This document shows, piece after piece, positions 21,317 to 33,947 of a stretch of DNA of 64,000 nucleotides. Both the position numbers and the translations under genes were made by a program. The stretch's first letter is position 1, and every line of letters starts with the position of its first letter. Under the pieces are notes generated by a model. The model had not been told where the DNA came from and made no database searches. It saw only the letters and a program-made list of their open reading frames with translations. The DNA is from Trichosphaerium sp. ATCC 40318 (Eukaryota > Discosea > Flabellinia > Trichosidae), in assembly GCA_038496445.1 (NCBI GenBank), contig JALMLS010000071.1:1-64000 (forward strand), read 5' to 3'.

Positions 21317-23433
21317 TTATTTATTGTAATTCTCATAGTTTGCTTGTTGCTTGTATAGATTATTGAGGCGCTGTTTTTCTTCATTGATAAGTTTCTCCAA
21401 CTTCTGTATCTTTAGTAAACTTGCTTGTTTCTCATCTTCAATTGTTTTCCAATCTTTGGCTTTATTGGCATGTGATTGAGGAGGCGTAGTTTCTAAAAGG
21501 ATTTAACTAGATTTAAAAAACAATAATTGTCACTTGACTCACCTTTTTTAATACAATCCGAAGGTTTCGTTGATGATTTGAACTGGTAGTAACCAGATGT
21601 GCCTTCAAACTCCTCACCGTCATCCTCTCCTGTCAGATCAATCTCAATTTCTTCTTCTGTATTAAATAAGAAAGGTAAGATAAGGCGTAAAATTGACAAC
21701 ATGTGATTACCATCGTTGTTATCTGTATCTATTTTGTGTACATGTTTGAAACTCTTGGCGTCAGATGAATCTTCTTTTGTTGGTGAGCTCTTCTTTTCTG
21801 TTTTAATTCGAGGTGTTTGTGGTTGTTCTTCATTTGAATCGATGTTGGTTGTACTTGGTGCTTGTACAGGAAGTATGTTTATGGTATCATCAAAAACTAT
21901 GCTAGGAGCATCTCCATCATTGCTTCTATGTTCAGCCTCATTTCCAAGGCTGATTTCGTTGTTTTTACGGTTTGCAAACCATGGGACATTAACAGAATAT
22001 TTATACTACAATCGGATTAAAAAAATTACTAACAAGAACACAACGCATATGTTTCGGGATATATACCTTGTACATTTGTACGGGGTTATATGAAGTAATG
22101 CCACAAGCACTGAAGTCTTTTCCATGCTTTAATTTGATGCATTAATGAGAAGATGTGTAAAGGAGATACATAAGATGACAGATCAACGATACCTTTGGTT
22201 TAAAGTTCTGTACAATTGATGGTCTTAAAATAAACTTTCTGTATCTAATTGTATTACTCTTTGCATTTCCCAAGTAATTGTGAATAGTTTGTCCTTTGTT
22301 AAATATCTTTTGTTTCACACCATTGACATTATCTTGGGTCTCAATCGCTATCTTATAATATTCTTGTAAAAAAAAACAAACAAAAAGAATTCACTCATCA
22401 GTTTGGTAATACCTGTTCCACTAAACCTCCCCAAGGCTGGCCATTTTTATCATTACCCTTGGTTATCTTAAGCCATTTTACTCGTCTGAAAGGAAGCATT
22501 TGAGCATCGCTACAAACCTTGGTTCCTGGAAGAAAGAAAATAGCTTAGAAATAAGCATAGAGTAGTAAAGTGTACCAGTTAAATCAGACTCCATTGCATA
22601 CTCAACTCCGCCGGCCACTTTTCCAACAATATATTCCTTGTGTTTTGGATCTTGTACAATAACAGCGTCACCTATTTTCATCTTGAAGAACAATGCACTA
22701 AACTTGTTTAGTTGGCAAGCTGAAGTGTAAAAAGAAAATGATTTGCAGCTGGACTCCTTTAACCATGTAGAGTCCCACATGTGTGAATGTTTCCTGTGTT
22801 TATTTTGGTGCATAGCAGATAAACGCCAGTAAATTAGATTGAAAAAAAGAAATCTCTAAGGAAAGAAGCTTACTTCATAGTTTTGTAATATCCACTGTCT
22901 CCACCTGGCATCAACTTAGTCATCACCCCAACCCTCTTATCATCCTTGACGGGCCTTATTTATAAGTTACAATTGAGCTTTGTTGTTTAAAAGAACTAAC
23001 GTAAGTTTATCCATCAATTCAACAATGTCAAGTGTTTCTTCTCCCCAAAAAGGTGTTACAAAACTAAAGAATAGTAAGCACCATTTTTGATACCAGAATG
23101 AACAAAAACGTGTTGTTAGATGCCACTTGTAAACCTTCAACAACAAATGCTCAGTGCCTCCATACACAAGTGCCCGTACAAACTAACATCAGAAGTGGTA
23201 ATACCTCGTGTTGAAGTGAAAGTATGGCTATTGTTGTAGCGTAAAACACCATAATGTGCGGGGTTTTTTTCGTACCCTTTGGCTTTAAACGATTCATATA
23301 CTTGTCTTGTCGTAAATGCTGATACAAAAACTTTCCAAAGTGGTGGATCTGGCTCTTTTTTCGCTTTTTTTCGCCCCTTACAGCAAGATGCTTTACGCTT
23401 TCGCTTTCTACACTTCGTTTTATTTGCGCTCAT
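21317..23433 (-). CDS. Protein with PUA/EVE-like domain akin to modification-dependent restriction proteins
   Basis: About ten exons run from the ATG at 23433 to the TAA at 21317. Order: a Lys/Arg-rich nuclear-type start (KRKRKASCCKGRKKAKK); a segment PLWKVFVSAFTTRQVYESFK; FWGEETLDIVELMDKL; then KIGDAVIVQDPKHKEYIVGK, GGVEYAM and RRVKWLKI; later an acidic stretch EIEIDLTGEDDGEEFE; and a C-terminal coiled coil (LLKIQKLEKLINEEKQRL). The GDxVIVxD...YIVGKV...YEY...RRVKWL series resembles the N-terminal domain of Mrr/McrB-type restriction proteins, a PUA-like fold related to base readers. No nuclease core is seen. One intron is 30 nt. A chromatin or DNA-modification reader is a reasonable inference, unproven. 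Confidence 0.6.
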
Positions 23434-23685
23434 CGCTTAAATAAACCCTCTTGTTAACGTGTACTGGACCCAAGGACTCTTATCGTAAAATACTGTAAGG
23501 TATGAGTATTAAAACAAAGTAAACGACGCAAAAATATTCGCTATCTTTTTCTACTTTTTTCCATGAAGTGTTCTAATCGATTGGAGCGCTCATCTTAGAC
23601 ACGCAAGGGCTCGTTGCGTTCAGTAGGTGGTCTTGCTACAAACACATGTTTTGTGGTTTGACAGTGTTGAGTTTGCGATTGTGCA

Positions 23686-24039
23686 ATGACAACTCGAAGT
23701 AGAGAACTCATAGTATCAACTAAAGAACATAGCCCTGGACCTCAACACGTCACAATTCTGTTGCCACCATATAATGCTCGTACTAATCGAAAAGCATGTT
23801 TTCTGTTCGAAAAACCAAATCACGCAATGACGAAACAACGCTTGCCGGAAACACGTGCTATTTTTTCAAAAAAGATAATACTTTGCTTTCAACTACACAT
23901 AATTTATGTATTGTCTTCTTTATTTGAATTATATGTAAAGTATCCAAGTTACATGTTACACAGTGTGTTTGCAGCTAAAAAGCGCAAAAAGGAGAGAAGA
24001 AAAGCTTCAACGGACGAAAGCATCTTCACACACCATTGA
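23686..24039 (+). CDS. Possible small unknown protein
   Basis: A 117-codon frame with ATG start, divergent from the preceding gene. It has a hydrophobic segment near residues 65-85 and a basic end (AAKKRKKERRKA). It ends just before the Arp2 stop on the other strand. No domain is recognised, and it could be chance. Confidence 0.25.
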   Translation: MTTRSRELIVSTKEHSPGPQHVTILLPPYNARTNRKACFLFEKPNHAMTKQRLPETRAIFSKKIILCFQLHIIYVLSSLFELYVKYPSYMLHSVFAAKKRKKERRKASTDESIFTHH

Positions 24040-24046
24040 ATCATAT

Positions 24047-26261
24047 CTAGATTCCACCAGCGAGTTTCTGGAGGCAGTAGTCTGCTCCTTGCTCTTGCCA
24101 CTCGTTCTTGTTGACCCTAACAACACTTAGAAAAAAAAAACACAAAACAAGGCTACTCCAAGAGGTCTTCAAACTTTAAAAGAACGTACCAAAATGAGTC
24201 TTTGTCTTTCATAATCTCAGCCAATACAGCACCGCCCAAAAATACCATGTGCTTACGACGAGGAGGATCTTCGATACGGCATTTAAATTTCTACAAACAC
24301 AAAAATAAGTTAGTCGTTGGTACCTCAAAATTCAAAAAAAAAAACACAACAACCCAAGTTCGTGAATTGAGGCTGAAATGGTGGAGAGGTTAAACGTACC
24401 CTAATAACATCAGGGTTACCCTTAGCACATCGTTCAGCGTAAAGTGAGCGAATATCTTTCTCTAATCGGGATGGAAGTCCAGGGTACATAGTGGAACCAC
24501 CAGAAAGTACAATGTGTTGGTAAAATTCAGGACGAGTATCCATATCAGCTTTCTACAAAAAAGGGTACCAAATTAATAAAAAAAATCCAAACAACAGCGT
24601 GACAAGTGCTTTTAAAGTCACAAGATTTTCTGGAGGTGTTTTTCTTTAATGTGTACCTGGATGCAGTTAAATACAGCTTCGGCCATTCCCATGCTCTCTA
24701 CGTCAACAAGACCAGGTTGGAATAATGCTTCTGGAGCCATGAAACGTTCGCGACCAACTTTGATGACACGACCGTCCGGAAGCTTTAAAAAAAAACCGCG
24801 TGAGTGATGTGAATTGTGAGATAAAGGAAGAAAAAGCGGTACAAGCGAAAAATCAAAAAAAAAAAGTCCGCAAGCGCAATCGAAAAACAAGGAAAAAAAT
24901 TATCAAGCGGGACATTGATTTGTTTAATGGGAAGTGAGGACTTTTGGGAAAAAAAACATCTGAATGGAAACGGCATTGTGACACGGCTTGTATGTAATAA
25001 AAATAAATAAATTACCTTGTACTGTTGTACGAGTGTTGTTGTCTCTTGAGCTAGTACATTCTCGAGCTTCAAATCGTAACTGTCAAGTAGTTTTAGTTTT
25101 CGGTTTAAAAAAGATTACAGTTTCGCTTTCTACATACCCTGCATAGCATACTTGTTCTTTAATTTGACGGACAGTCTCGAAATCAGCGGTTCTGTTGAAA
25201 GCGTAACTAACGCACAAAAATTAGCGTAAAAACATGCTAGAAAAACGCCATGGGTATCGGACAAACCAATGAGACTATTTAAAAAAAAAAAAGAATCACT
25301 TTCTGCCAAAACCCAACGATCAACAAAAAAAACATGACAGGCGCTACAAATGAGATGAACGTACCCGCGAAGTAGCAACAATTTGATCAAATATTTGGTT
25401 ACGTCACGTCCAGCCACATCAATACGTTGTGTAAGATGTGGAAGCGCAAAACCTTCGTATACAGGTACAACGTGTGTAACACCATCACCAGAATCGACGA
25501 CAACACCTGTCAAAAGACCTAGTGGTTTTTGAGTCGTTTTGTGTCGCTAAAAGCAGATGGTACAAGATCTTGGGCTAAATAAATAGAACTACGACGTACC
25601 TTGTGCGTATAGCGTCAAGATGGCTTGAATAGCGACGTAAGCGCTCTTGAAACCGTACTTTTCAAACATAACCTCAAGCATTTTTTTCCTGTTCTTTAGA
25701 GGATTGAGAGGTGGTTCTGTCAATAGGATTTTGCAATCCTCGCAGTTGATTTTGAGCTTTTCGTTAAAGGTGTAGTCCCATATGTGCAAGATATCGTCCC
25801 AGTTCCTTACAATACCATTATCTAGAGGATAACTGATTTGAAGCATAGAACGGAGCAAAGCAGCTTCATCACCGACCATAATGTCCTACAAAACGCGAGG
25901 CCGTGTCAGGTGTACAAATTACAAAACACCAAACAGGCTACCAAAACAAAACAGTTTTTTTTTTTTCGTTTTTGGTGTCAAGCCCTACAAAGAGGCTAAA
26001 CTGAACTCTATCGTTGTACCTTGATCTGAACGCCCTCTACTTTCTCTTCAGAACGAAGAATCGGACGTCCAACCATCGAAGGGAAAATTGCTGTGGGAAA
26101 GTTGGCTCCTGCGAACCCACATTTTACAAACTAATTTAATTTAGCATTTACAGCGCTTGTACAGCTGATCAGAGTTTGTGACGATTAAAAAACTTTTTCA
26201 CAGCTCCATAGGTGCTTACACCGGTTCCGTTATCACAAACGATCACGTTACGCGAGTCCAT
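24047..26261 (-). CDS. ARP2: Actin-related protein 2 (Arp2/3 complex subunit)
   Basis: Ten exons (26261-26220, 26130-26020, 25885-25600, 25518-25365, 25206-25138, 25079-25016, 24782-24657, 24552-24400, 24290-24190, 24116-24047) join in frame to about 391 residues, the normal Arp2 length. Diagnostic stretches: [72 protein letters not shown], and [19 protein letters not shown]. These separate it from conventional actin. Arp2 nucleates branched actin filaments with Arp3, so crawling motility or phagocytosis is likely. Donors are mostly GTACGT or GTAAGC. The last exon uses the acceptor that restores FWVNKNEW. Confidence 0.95.
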
Positions 26262-26317
26262 TGTGTTTGTCGTTAGTTTGACTAAAAAAAGGGCAAAAGT
26301 TAAGTCACAAGTACAAT

Positions 26318-26563
26318 TTATTCACTGGATCGCTCTGCAACTGATATACACAGAGTTTTAGGGTGGTTCACTATTATTATCGAACGTGTAGTATTGAACG
26401 ACTTTTTTTCAAAAGGAGAAGCGCTTCTAGCCTGTTTCAACAAAGCAAGTGGGAAATTGCGCTGAAGTCGCTTGTCTAGCGAAAACTGAGCGTAAATACT
26501 TTCACTCACGATCAAAAGCAGTACAACGCAACCCGTTACCACAAAACAAGGCGTCGGGTTCAT
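26318..26563 (-). CDS. Small secreted protein of unknown function
   Basis: An 81-codon frame starting MNPTPCFVVTGCVVLLLIVS, a clear signal peptide followed by SIYAQ. The mature part is short and basic with no cysteine pattern. It lies between Arp2 and the ADCK1 gene on the same strand. A splice extension cannot be excluded. Confidence 0.4.
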   Translation of the reverse strand: MNPTPCFVVTGCVVLLLIVSESIYAQFSLDKRLQRNFPLALLKQARSASPFEKKSFNTTRSIIIVNHPKTLCISVAERSSE

Positions 26564-26656
26564 TTTTTAACGCCCATAACGCAAGTCACCCAAAAAAAAT
26601 GTAACATTTTTCGTATTTGTACAAATGTGTTTGTTGCAATCACCAAACATAAAAAA

Positions 26657-29107
26657 TCAAGCCATATTCATAAAATCGGCTCCTTCCAGATTAATATCCT
26701 AAAAAACCCATCAATTGCGTTTTGATCAAAACAAGAACAATGAACGTTGCTACGCACGTTAGACATGTATCCAATAGCATGCATAAACTTTACTCCCCAA
26801 GAGCCAATAGCGTAAACAGTTTCATGAAAGCATAAATTCGCTTCAAACATCAAATAATTTATCCACCTTTGTACATATCCCTCATCACCAATATCGTATG
26901 CAAGCGCCCTAATTGTATTTTTAAATAATTGTTCATGGTACATGCACGTGATTATTGGTACGTACTTTGCTGACTCTCTACCGAGAATAGTAAATCTGTT
27001 AACTGAAAATAAACTGGTTAGATATCCATAAAAATATTTGAGGGTTTTTTTGTACCAGGAGCGCCAAGGTCGTAGTTGATACTTCTAACCAAGTTTCTAG
27101 AATACTGTTAGTCATTGTATTTGCTGTTAACTTCGTTCATAGACATACAGAGTACGAAAGAACATCAGTAATTCCGTTGGCATTTTCTTCATTGCAGCCA
27201 TTATATCGTCCATCATTTCAACTTCCATCTTTCTTACAAGTTTAAGAAGAGTAGATCTGTTTATCCTTCCTTGTAATGCGAAATTGATACCATCCATGGC
27301 CCTTTACAGGGTTAACTTTCTATTTACAAGTAATGATTAAACGTACTGCATGTCAGTCGGTCGCATTAAAATCATAAAACAAGCAAGTCGCCAATCATCA
27401 AAACCAAGTATTTCTGCATTCTCTTGCATACCTTTTTTATCATTCATAATGCACGCCTAAGCAATCACTGTAAGTTAGTAAACTAGTGACTATAGCCGAC
27501 CTTATAGAACCGGCTCAAAGAACGTCGTGAGCTATCGCTGATTTCCTGATATAATCCATGATCTAACAAAACAACCTCATGACAGTGTTAGAATGGACGA
27601 CAACCAGCGTTAGGGTCGAGATTTTCTTACTTGTGTCAAATCACTCTGAGATGGGTGCTTTCGCACAAATATATTTCCAGGATGAGGATCGCCATGAAGG
27701 AAACCATGTCTGAATATTTGTTCACCAATACATTGAATTGTTTTTGTTAAAGCATCAATCACCGAAATACCAGCATTTCTCATCCCTTTTACGTCTGTTA
27801 TCTTAATACCATGTATATACTCCATAGTCAGTATATGCCTTGATGTGTGTTCCCAATAAACCTTGGTTCATTAGATTGCAACAACAGTAAAACAAAAATC
27901 GAAGAGTCATTTCGTACTTTTGGAATGTAATACTGTGCAGCATTTCCAAAGTTCTTAGCAGCTCTCTCGGAGTTTCTACCCTCTGTCGTAAAATCTTCGT
28001 ACAAGTCAGCTTATAAAAGATTAATTAATATTAGCTAGTACCTAGTTCCTTTGCCAAGGACTCTTCTATAGTATCATGTGCCCACGAAAGGTCATATTTA
28101 GGAAAAGCCCAAGCAAGTAATGTAAGCAATACACGATGTGTCAGTAAGTCACCCTTGAATTGTCGTTTAATGTGAGGATATTGTATCTTAACAGCCACTT
28201 CTGTGCCATCCTTAAGAACACCACGGTGAACTTGCCTATATTGTGTCAAACACGTGATTTCTAATTCATATATTTTTTTTAAGTTGTACGCTAAGGAAGC
28301 TGCAGCAATTGGTTTTGTGTCAACATGTGCAAAAATATCTGTGTATGGAACTCCAAAATCATCCTTGAAAACAGACTCTAATCCATGTATATCAACACAA
28401 GGCACTTGATCTTGTAACACCTAAAACTCTCACGTTAGATTTTATGGAAGAGTTGTCAAACATTTTTTTTCCCAACAGTTTTAACTATCAATTCCTTTCT
28501 TATTCTTACTTTCAATGTGTCTGTCCATTCCGGACCAAGAACTTGGTTATTAGCAGCCATATATTGACCAACTTTTATGTACAAACCTCCATTAGTAAGA
28601 CACAAACCAAGTGTCTTTTGGGCACTTCTTAAATTTACAATAGATAACAAATCATCAAACTCATCCCCTTCATAAGTCGGATGTCCTTCAATGTTGAATT
28701 TATAATCAACAGCGATCGTTGCAGCCTGTTTTTAGAATTTAACAAATTGTTTTAACGTAAGAATCCGTAAAAAGCGTTAAACAGTTATAAACGTACCACA
28801 GCGATTGCTCTAGTGAACCTGACGCTTCCTTCTAACAGATTAAACACTGATTCGTTGTTATAGGCAAGGAGACCAGCTGCAGATACTCCGAATGCGCCTA
28901 GTAACCATAGGCGGCTCGTATTATCACCTATTAGTTTGTCAGGACGCGTTTTAATTTCTCCGAGCCGTAAAATAAGTAATATACGCTTTATTACGCACTT
29001 TTTGTTGTGTTGGAAACTGTACGAACGGGTTTTACTGCTTTTGTTCGGAATTTGCTTCTGTATGTATTAAAATGCTTTGCATGCGTCCTAGTATACGCTC
29101 TTAGCAT
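26657..29107 (-). CDS. ABC1/ADCK1-type atypical mitochondrial kinase
   Basis: A multi-exon gene from ATG 29107 to TGA 26657. The first exon gives an Arg/Lys-rich, acid-free leader (MLRAYTRTHAKHFNTYRSKF) typical of mitochondrial import. Family motifs follow: GGLYIKVGQYMA (the KxGQ motif), the Ala-rich loop AAASLAQVHRG in place of a P-loop, VAVKIQYP with the catalytic lysine, MEYIHGIKI, and HGDPHPGNIFV for the catalytic loop. These kinases support coenzyme Q and lipid homeostasis in the inner membrane. A 5' exon ending TTK joins through a GTGCGT intron. At least two introns contain CACGTG. The gene implies a respiring mitochondrion. Confidence 0.85.
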
Positions 29108-29241
29108 TATGTCAACTAGAAATAACTTCTAAAACATACTTGAAGGATTGTGAGCTTAACTGAAAAAAACTCAAACTTCGTTTTCCTAAAAAATTACAGA
29201 TTTCGCAACACGTGTTACTAGTCGACATATTTATTGCAAAA

Positions 29242-29873
29242 TTATGTCGGCAAACTATAAAACTGACATATAGAGGTACTTAAACGCTTGTTACACTGTT
29301 TTCGCTTCTTTTTACATGCTGTTGGTACAAGCTTACCCTCAGATATTGTTTTACATAAGATTTTGAATCTGTCTATCACAAAAGGTTCACAATCCTCATC
29401 GCTGGTATCAAACCATATATCTATAAAATCTTCAATATGTGCGCGAGTACTGAGACTTTTTTGGAAGCTACGTGTCACTGCAGTGCCAAGAAGACTAAGA
29501 GTGCTAACTCCAACAAGCGATTTAATGCCTTCATCTGTAATGTTAGTTTCCTCAAGCTCAATAGTATGTACTCCAGCAAGCGATTTAATACCTTCATCTG
29601 TTATGTAGTCACAATAAGAAAGGTCAATGGTATGTACTCCAGCAAGCGATTTAAAGCCTTCATCAGTAATGTCAGTACACTCAAGATTAATGGTATGTAC
29701 TCCAGCAAGCGCTTTAATACCTTCATCAGTAATGTAGTCACAGTAAGAAACATCAATTGTACACCAGCAAGTTGTTCAATACCTTCATTTGCTATGTTAA
29801 ACGTTCTAGCCGAATTCAAAACAACTAACTCAACTTGATTAATCTCTATCGCTCGTAACCTATTATTGTTCAA
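29242..29873 (-). pseudogene. LRR gene of the LAGVHTI family, frameshifted
   Basis: The minus strand holds about five repeats of the type ITDEGIKSLAGVHTIDL and then a unique C-terminal end rich in Asp/Glu and Lys (KKKRKQCNKR) down to a TAA at 29242. Near 29760 four bases (CATA or equivalent) are missing within the LAGVHTI core, breaking the frame, and no F-box part is recognisable upstream. Similarity to the 34.4-kb gene is clear. If the indel were an assembly error, a truncated gene would remain. Confidence 0.7.
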
Positions 29874-30504
29874 TCACGATCGCTCTAACAACTGTTGTTT
29901 GACACCATATGATCCTTAGGAATTGACCCGGATTATTGCTAATAAGATTAAACAATCCCATTTTTCACTTCGTCAATACTCATTCCCTAAATAATGTCCA
30001 TATCTCACGTTTGATGAAATGGATGTTGTCAGGTTACTTAAACATTTTGCTTATTACAATGTACTGAATGCTCATAGTGATGAACAAAGACTACAAAAGC
30101 AAAAAAAATGGTTCGATAATCTTTTTAGCAATAAGGCTCTAATGCTTTCCTTAGGATCATATGGTGTAGAAGAGTTACAGCTTCAAACATCAGCTCCGTT
30201 ACTAAATCACTCGTTAAAATCGTACATATAAGAATCACTCATAAATAAATAATTAATCTTATTTCTCTATCATTTGGCCTTCAGAATACTCGGTTGAAGT
30301 ATTATTGGTCCTTTTTGATACCGCAGTTTGTCACTGGTTATCAACAACTAAGATAAACAACCAACGGCTTACAGAGAGATGTAAAATATCCATAACAGCA
30401 TAGACGAGATAATAGAATAAATTTATTTTCTTCTTTTGGTAACTTTTAGCCAACTCACACTGGCCCTTGTCCTAAATCATATTTAGCAGCTTTCCTAAAA
30501 GAAC
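29874..30504. other. Intergenic with one weak open frame
   Basis: A plus-strand frame at 30019-30231 (70 codons, MDVVRLLKHFAYY) has no known domain. A segment SAPLLNHSL faintly recalls the SPLLRNT motif of the F-box/LRR family, too weak to assign. Confidence 0.3.
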
Positions 30505-31091
30505 TTATTTCTTACCCACACCGCCATTTAAAGTTACATATATTTGCTGATCAAGAACAGAAGTCTCTATCCCCAAGAAAGCATAACTGGACGGAAAATA
30601 ACATGTCGAAATCCATTTTGAAGTTGCATTTACAACAGCTTGAGGAAAAGGCAGTTAACATCACGTGACTGTTATTGTATCTACTAACAAAAGGATCACG
30701 TACAATTGCACGAATGCCATGGGAAAAAGGGGTTTGGTCCGTATTGGACATTAAATGACTGATTTGAAGTCACTTGTACTTCACTCTCACCAAGTTCGAT
30801 AGTAAACATGTATCGCTTTTTTGTAGTTAAAGTCAGAGAAACAAAAATCACGTGACAATTTTAACTTTTACAAATAATGTTATAACTACGTACCTGGTAT
30901 GATATAGAAGTATCTACGACATGACAGGGGTTCGAGTAGTTACAAAAAACGTTTGCAGAGTGTATAACGCTTGGTTGTAATTCTTCTTGTACTTCCTCGC
31001 TCTCTAAGCCTTTATTTGATACATCAAGCGACTGAAGGGACGAACATAACAACACAAATACAAAGAGCGCTATTACGGCGTTGTAAGACAT
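30505..31091 (-). CDS. Secreted protein of unknown family, three exons
   Basis: Exons 31091-30894, 30815-30704 and 30638-30505 give about 147 residues. Residues 1-22 form a signal peptide (VIALFVFVLLCSSLQS). The mature part is beta-rich with several Asn-glycosylation sites, four cysteines and two sandwich-like stretches (YMFTIELGESEVQV; YVTLNGGVGKK). Both introns carry CACGTG and the donors are GTACGT. The plus-strand frame over the last exon is a shadow. I recognise no family; a small lectin- or adhesin-like role is possible but unsupported. Confidence 0.6.
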
Positions 31092-31453
31092 GTTTATACT
31101 AAAAAAAAGTTGAATACAGTCAACAGTTCTCTGTTATTGCTTAAACGCTTAACTGTAGCGTAGTAGTTCCAGAAAAATCTTTTAGAATAGTCGTACGAGT
31201 TTTAAAAATACGTATTCACTACCTCAAACTACAAACTGCTGAAAAACCGTTACGCCGGCTGTACTGGAGCCTTTACTCGGAACATACTGTATCACTTACC
31301 TTAATTCTCCGCAAATGTGAACACGTGATCCATACACTTTCCTGGGGTAGCGATAAGAAGCTGTATAGTGATTGATTTGAGGTTTCATGAACTTTTAGGA
31401 AAAATAAGTGCACTTTCTTCGTGTTACCTTTTTTCATAATTTAAGGAGCTAAC
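31092..31453. other. Divergent intergenic region
   Basis: The 362 bp between the starts of two secreted-protein genes. A CACGTG at about 31320 lies between them; no other motif is recognised. Confidence 0.4.
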
Positions 31454-33947
31454 ATGATGCAAAGCCTCTTAATAGCGCTTGTTCTAAGCGTATCTGTTGC
31501 TGCTATCGTACTACCAATCAAAAACACCGAAAGAAGCTTCGTAGAGACGAGCTCACCTCGTTATTTGGATGACGGTACGAAAATACAATGTCACGTGACA
31601 ATACATTCTAATCGTTGGTATTAGGCTGGACCTACAGCGCTAGAGGCGACTTGAGCCAAAAGAGAAGTTTTACAATGGCTTTACAGCGTCAAAACACTGA
31701 TAAGTTCGAAAAGCTCTTCTGGTACGCACTAAGACGAAACTTTCGTCAGCTTTTTTATTTTTTTTTTGCGGCGCGTGTTGACGTTTTAAAGGGAGGTTTC
31801 TAACCCACAATCACCAAAATACGCTCAGTACCTCACTATCGATGAGATTACAGCCATCATTGCGCCTAAACAATCGACTTTGACAGCAGTTGATGCTTTC
31901 TTGAGTGAGAACGGTATCGATTCATACCACTTGACTAAAAACAAGGATTACATCACTTTCGAGACAACTTTGGAGCACGCTGAAGAACTCTTCCAAGTTG
32001 TTTTCCACGAGTACAGACACATCGACAGTGGAAAGGTATACTCCTCATCTCTTGGTCCTTACACGCTTCCATCCAACATTGCACCAGTCGTTGACTTTGT
32101 AGGCGGAATTGTAGGGTACGACGACAATCAAAGAATTATGACACGTGCTTACTTTTTTATTTTCGATAAAGATTTCCTCTTCTCAAAAAGAAGGCTATTC
32201 GTAGTCCAGATGCCACATTCCAACTTGGTCCTAATGACTTGAGACAGCGTTACAAGATCGATACTGTTGGTGGTAGAGCTTCCAGTAACCATCAATCCGT
32301 TGCAGAATTCCAGGTTCGAATTACTTTTTCTGCAGAAGTTCACAGCTAACATGACATTTAGGGCGAATACTACTCTGTAACTGACTTGAAAACATACTTC
32401 GATAAATTTCAGACCCAATACAAAGCATACGATACTGTCACTAAGGTTGTTGGAACAAACAACCCAAGTTCACCTGGTAAGAAAATAATGAAAAAGACGA
32501 AAGTTCTGACACCTTTTCTTAGGTGTCGAAGCTGCTTTGGATATCCAATACATCATGGGCGTAGCACCAAAAGTACCAACATGGTTCTGGAGTAACCCTG
32601 AATTCAATTTCTGGGATGATATCACAGGTACACAAGAAACCCAAGGGTCAAATACAACTTAATCAAAAATTAGCATGGCTTAAACAAATGGACGATCAAA
32701 CAGACAACCCTTGGGGTAACTAGGCTCCCAAATTTACTAAATTATGATTATGAATACCAATTAACTCATTGAATAGTACACTCAATCAGTTATGGTTCTC
32801 AAGGAAACTACCCTTCCGCTGCATACCGCTTTAACACAAACCTTGGATTCCAAAAACTCGGTCTCAGAGGTATTTCTATCATGTTCTCTTCTGGCGATTC
32901 TGGTGTTGGTTCGTACCCCCTTTCAATAGTTTAGATGCCTTTATCTAACACCTTATGTTCTAGGATGCAAAGCTTGCCAAAAATTCCAACCTAACTTCCC
33001 AGGTAACGAATGAGCCTTCATTTGTTTTCAACTTCTTTTCTTTCTGACTTTCTTTTTTACTTGACTTTTTTTGTTAACTCTTTGTTCTAAAGCTTCTTCT
33101 CCTTACGTCACATCTGTTGGTGCAACACGCTTTTTACAAGATGGTGTTGGTCCTGAGGGTGCCGTAGAAGCTTTTGGTACGTTATAATTTCGAGTTCCAA
33201 TCTAACCTGTTAAACGCAAGGTTCTGGTGGTGGATTTTCTCCATTGTTCCCAATACCTTCATACCAAAAATCTGTTGTTGACAATTTCTTACAAACATCC
33301 AAGAAACTACCAAAGGCTAGCTTCTTCAATGCTACAGTACGCCTCTTTAGAAGTGCCTATGTATCTCCTTTAACCTAAATGTTAGGGTCGTGGTACTCCT
33401 GACGTCTCAGCTCTTGGTATTGGCTTCCAAGTCATTGTCAATGGACAAGTCAACAGGTATGTTATTTTGTTTTATCTTCAACTTAGCCCCAGACAAAAAT
33501 CTGTCTTTGCTGCTGGCAATAAACACGTGAAACTAGTTCTATTTTTTTTTTTGGTTTTTTGTTTTAACATTTTGTCTTACAGTGTTGGCGGTACTTCTGC
33601 ATCTGCTCCTACTTTCTCTGCTTTGATTTCTCTTCTTAACGAAGAACGATTCGTTGCTGGTAAAAAGAGTCTTGGATTCCTCAACCCATGGCTTTATCAA
33701 GTAAGTAATCCACGTGAAAAAACACGTGCCAGAGAAATCTATAGTATTTTCTTTTCGCTATTGACTGTGTTTGTATTTACAATACCAATAGACTGCTGCT
33801 GCTCATTCTGATGCATTCAATGATATTACAATCGGTAATAACCCATCTGGATGTTGTGGAGAAGGATTCTATTGCCAAGAAGGATGGGATCCTGTAACAG
33901 GTCTTGGAACACCAAACTTCCAAGTATTGAAACAACAGTTACCTTAA
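31454..33947 (+). CDS. Sedolisin (S53) / tripeptidyl-peptidase I-like protease
   Basis: About a dozen exons from ATG 31454 to TAA 33945-33947. A signal peptide ([17 protein letters not shown]) precedes a pro-domain with [16 protein letters not shown] and [15 protein letters not shown], typical of pro-kumamolisin. The mature enzyme shows the Glu/Asp pair in VEAALDIQY, the oxyanion Asp in SSGDSGVG, and the nucleophile Ser in [13 protein letters not shown]; the calcium site lies near [10 protein letters not shown]. These serine-carboxyl proteases act at acidic pH in lysosomes or outside the cell. Several introns contain CACGTG. The exon 3/4 junction near 32110-32200 is the least certain. Confidence 0.88.

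Noticed and set aside
30461-30672. Plus-strand frame of 70 codons with an acceptor-like start
   Set aside because: The minus strand gives a coherent spliced secreted protein over the same bases.
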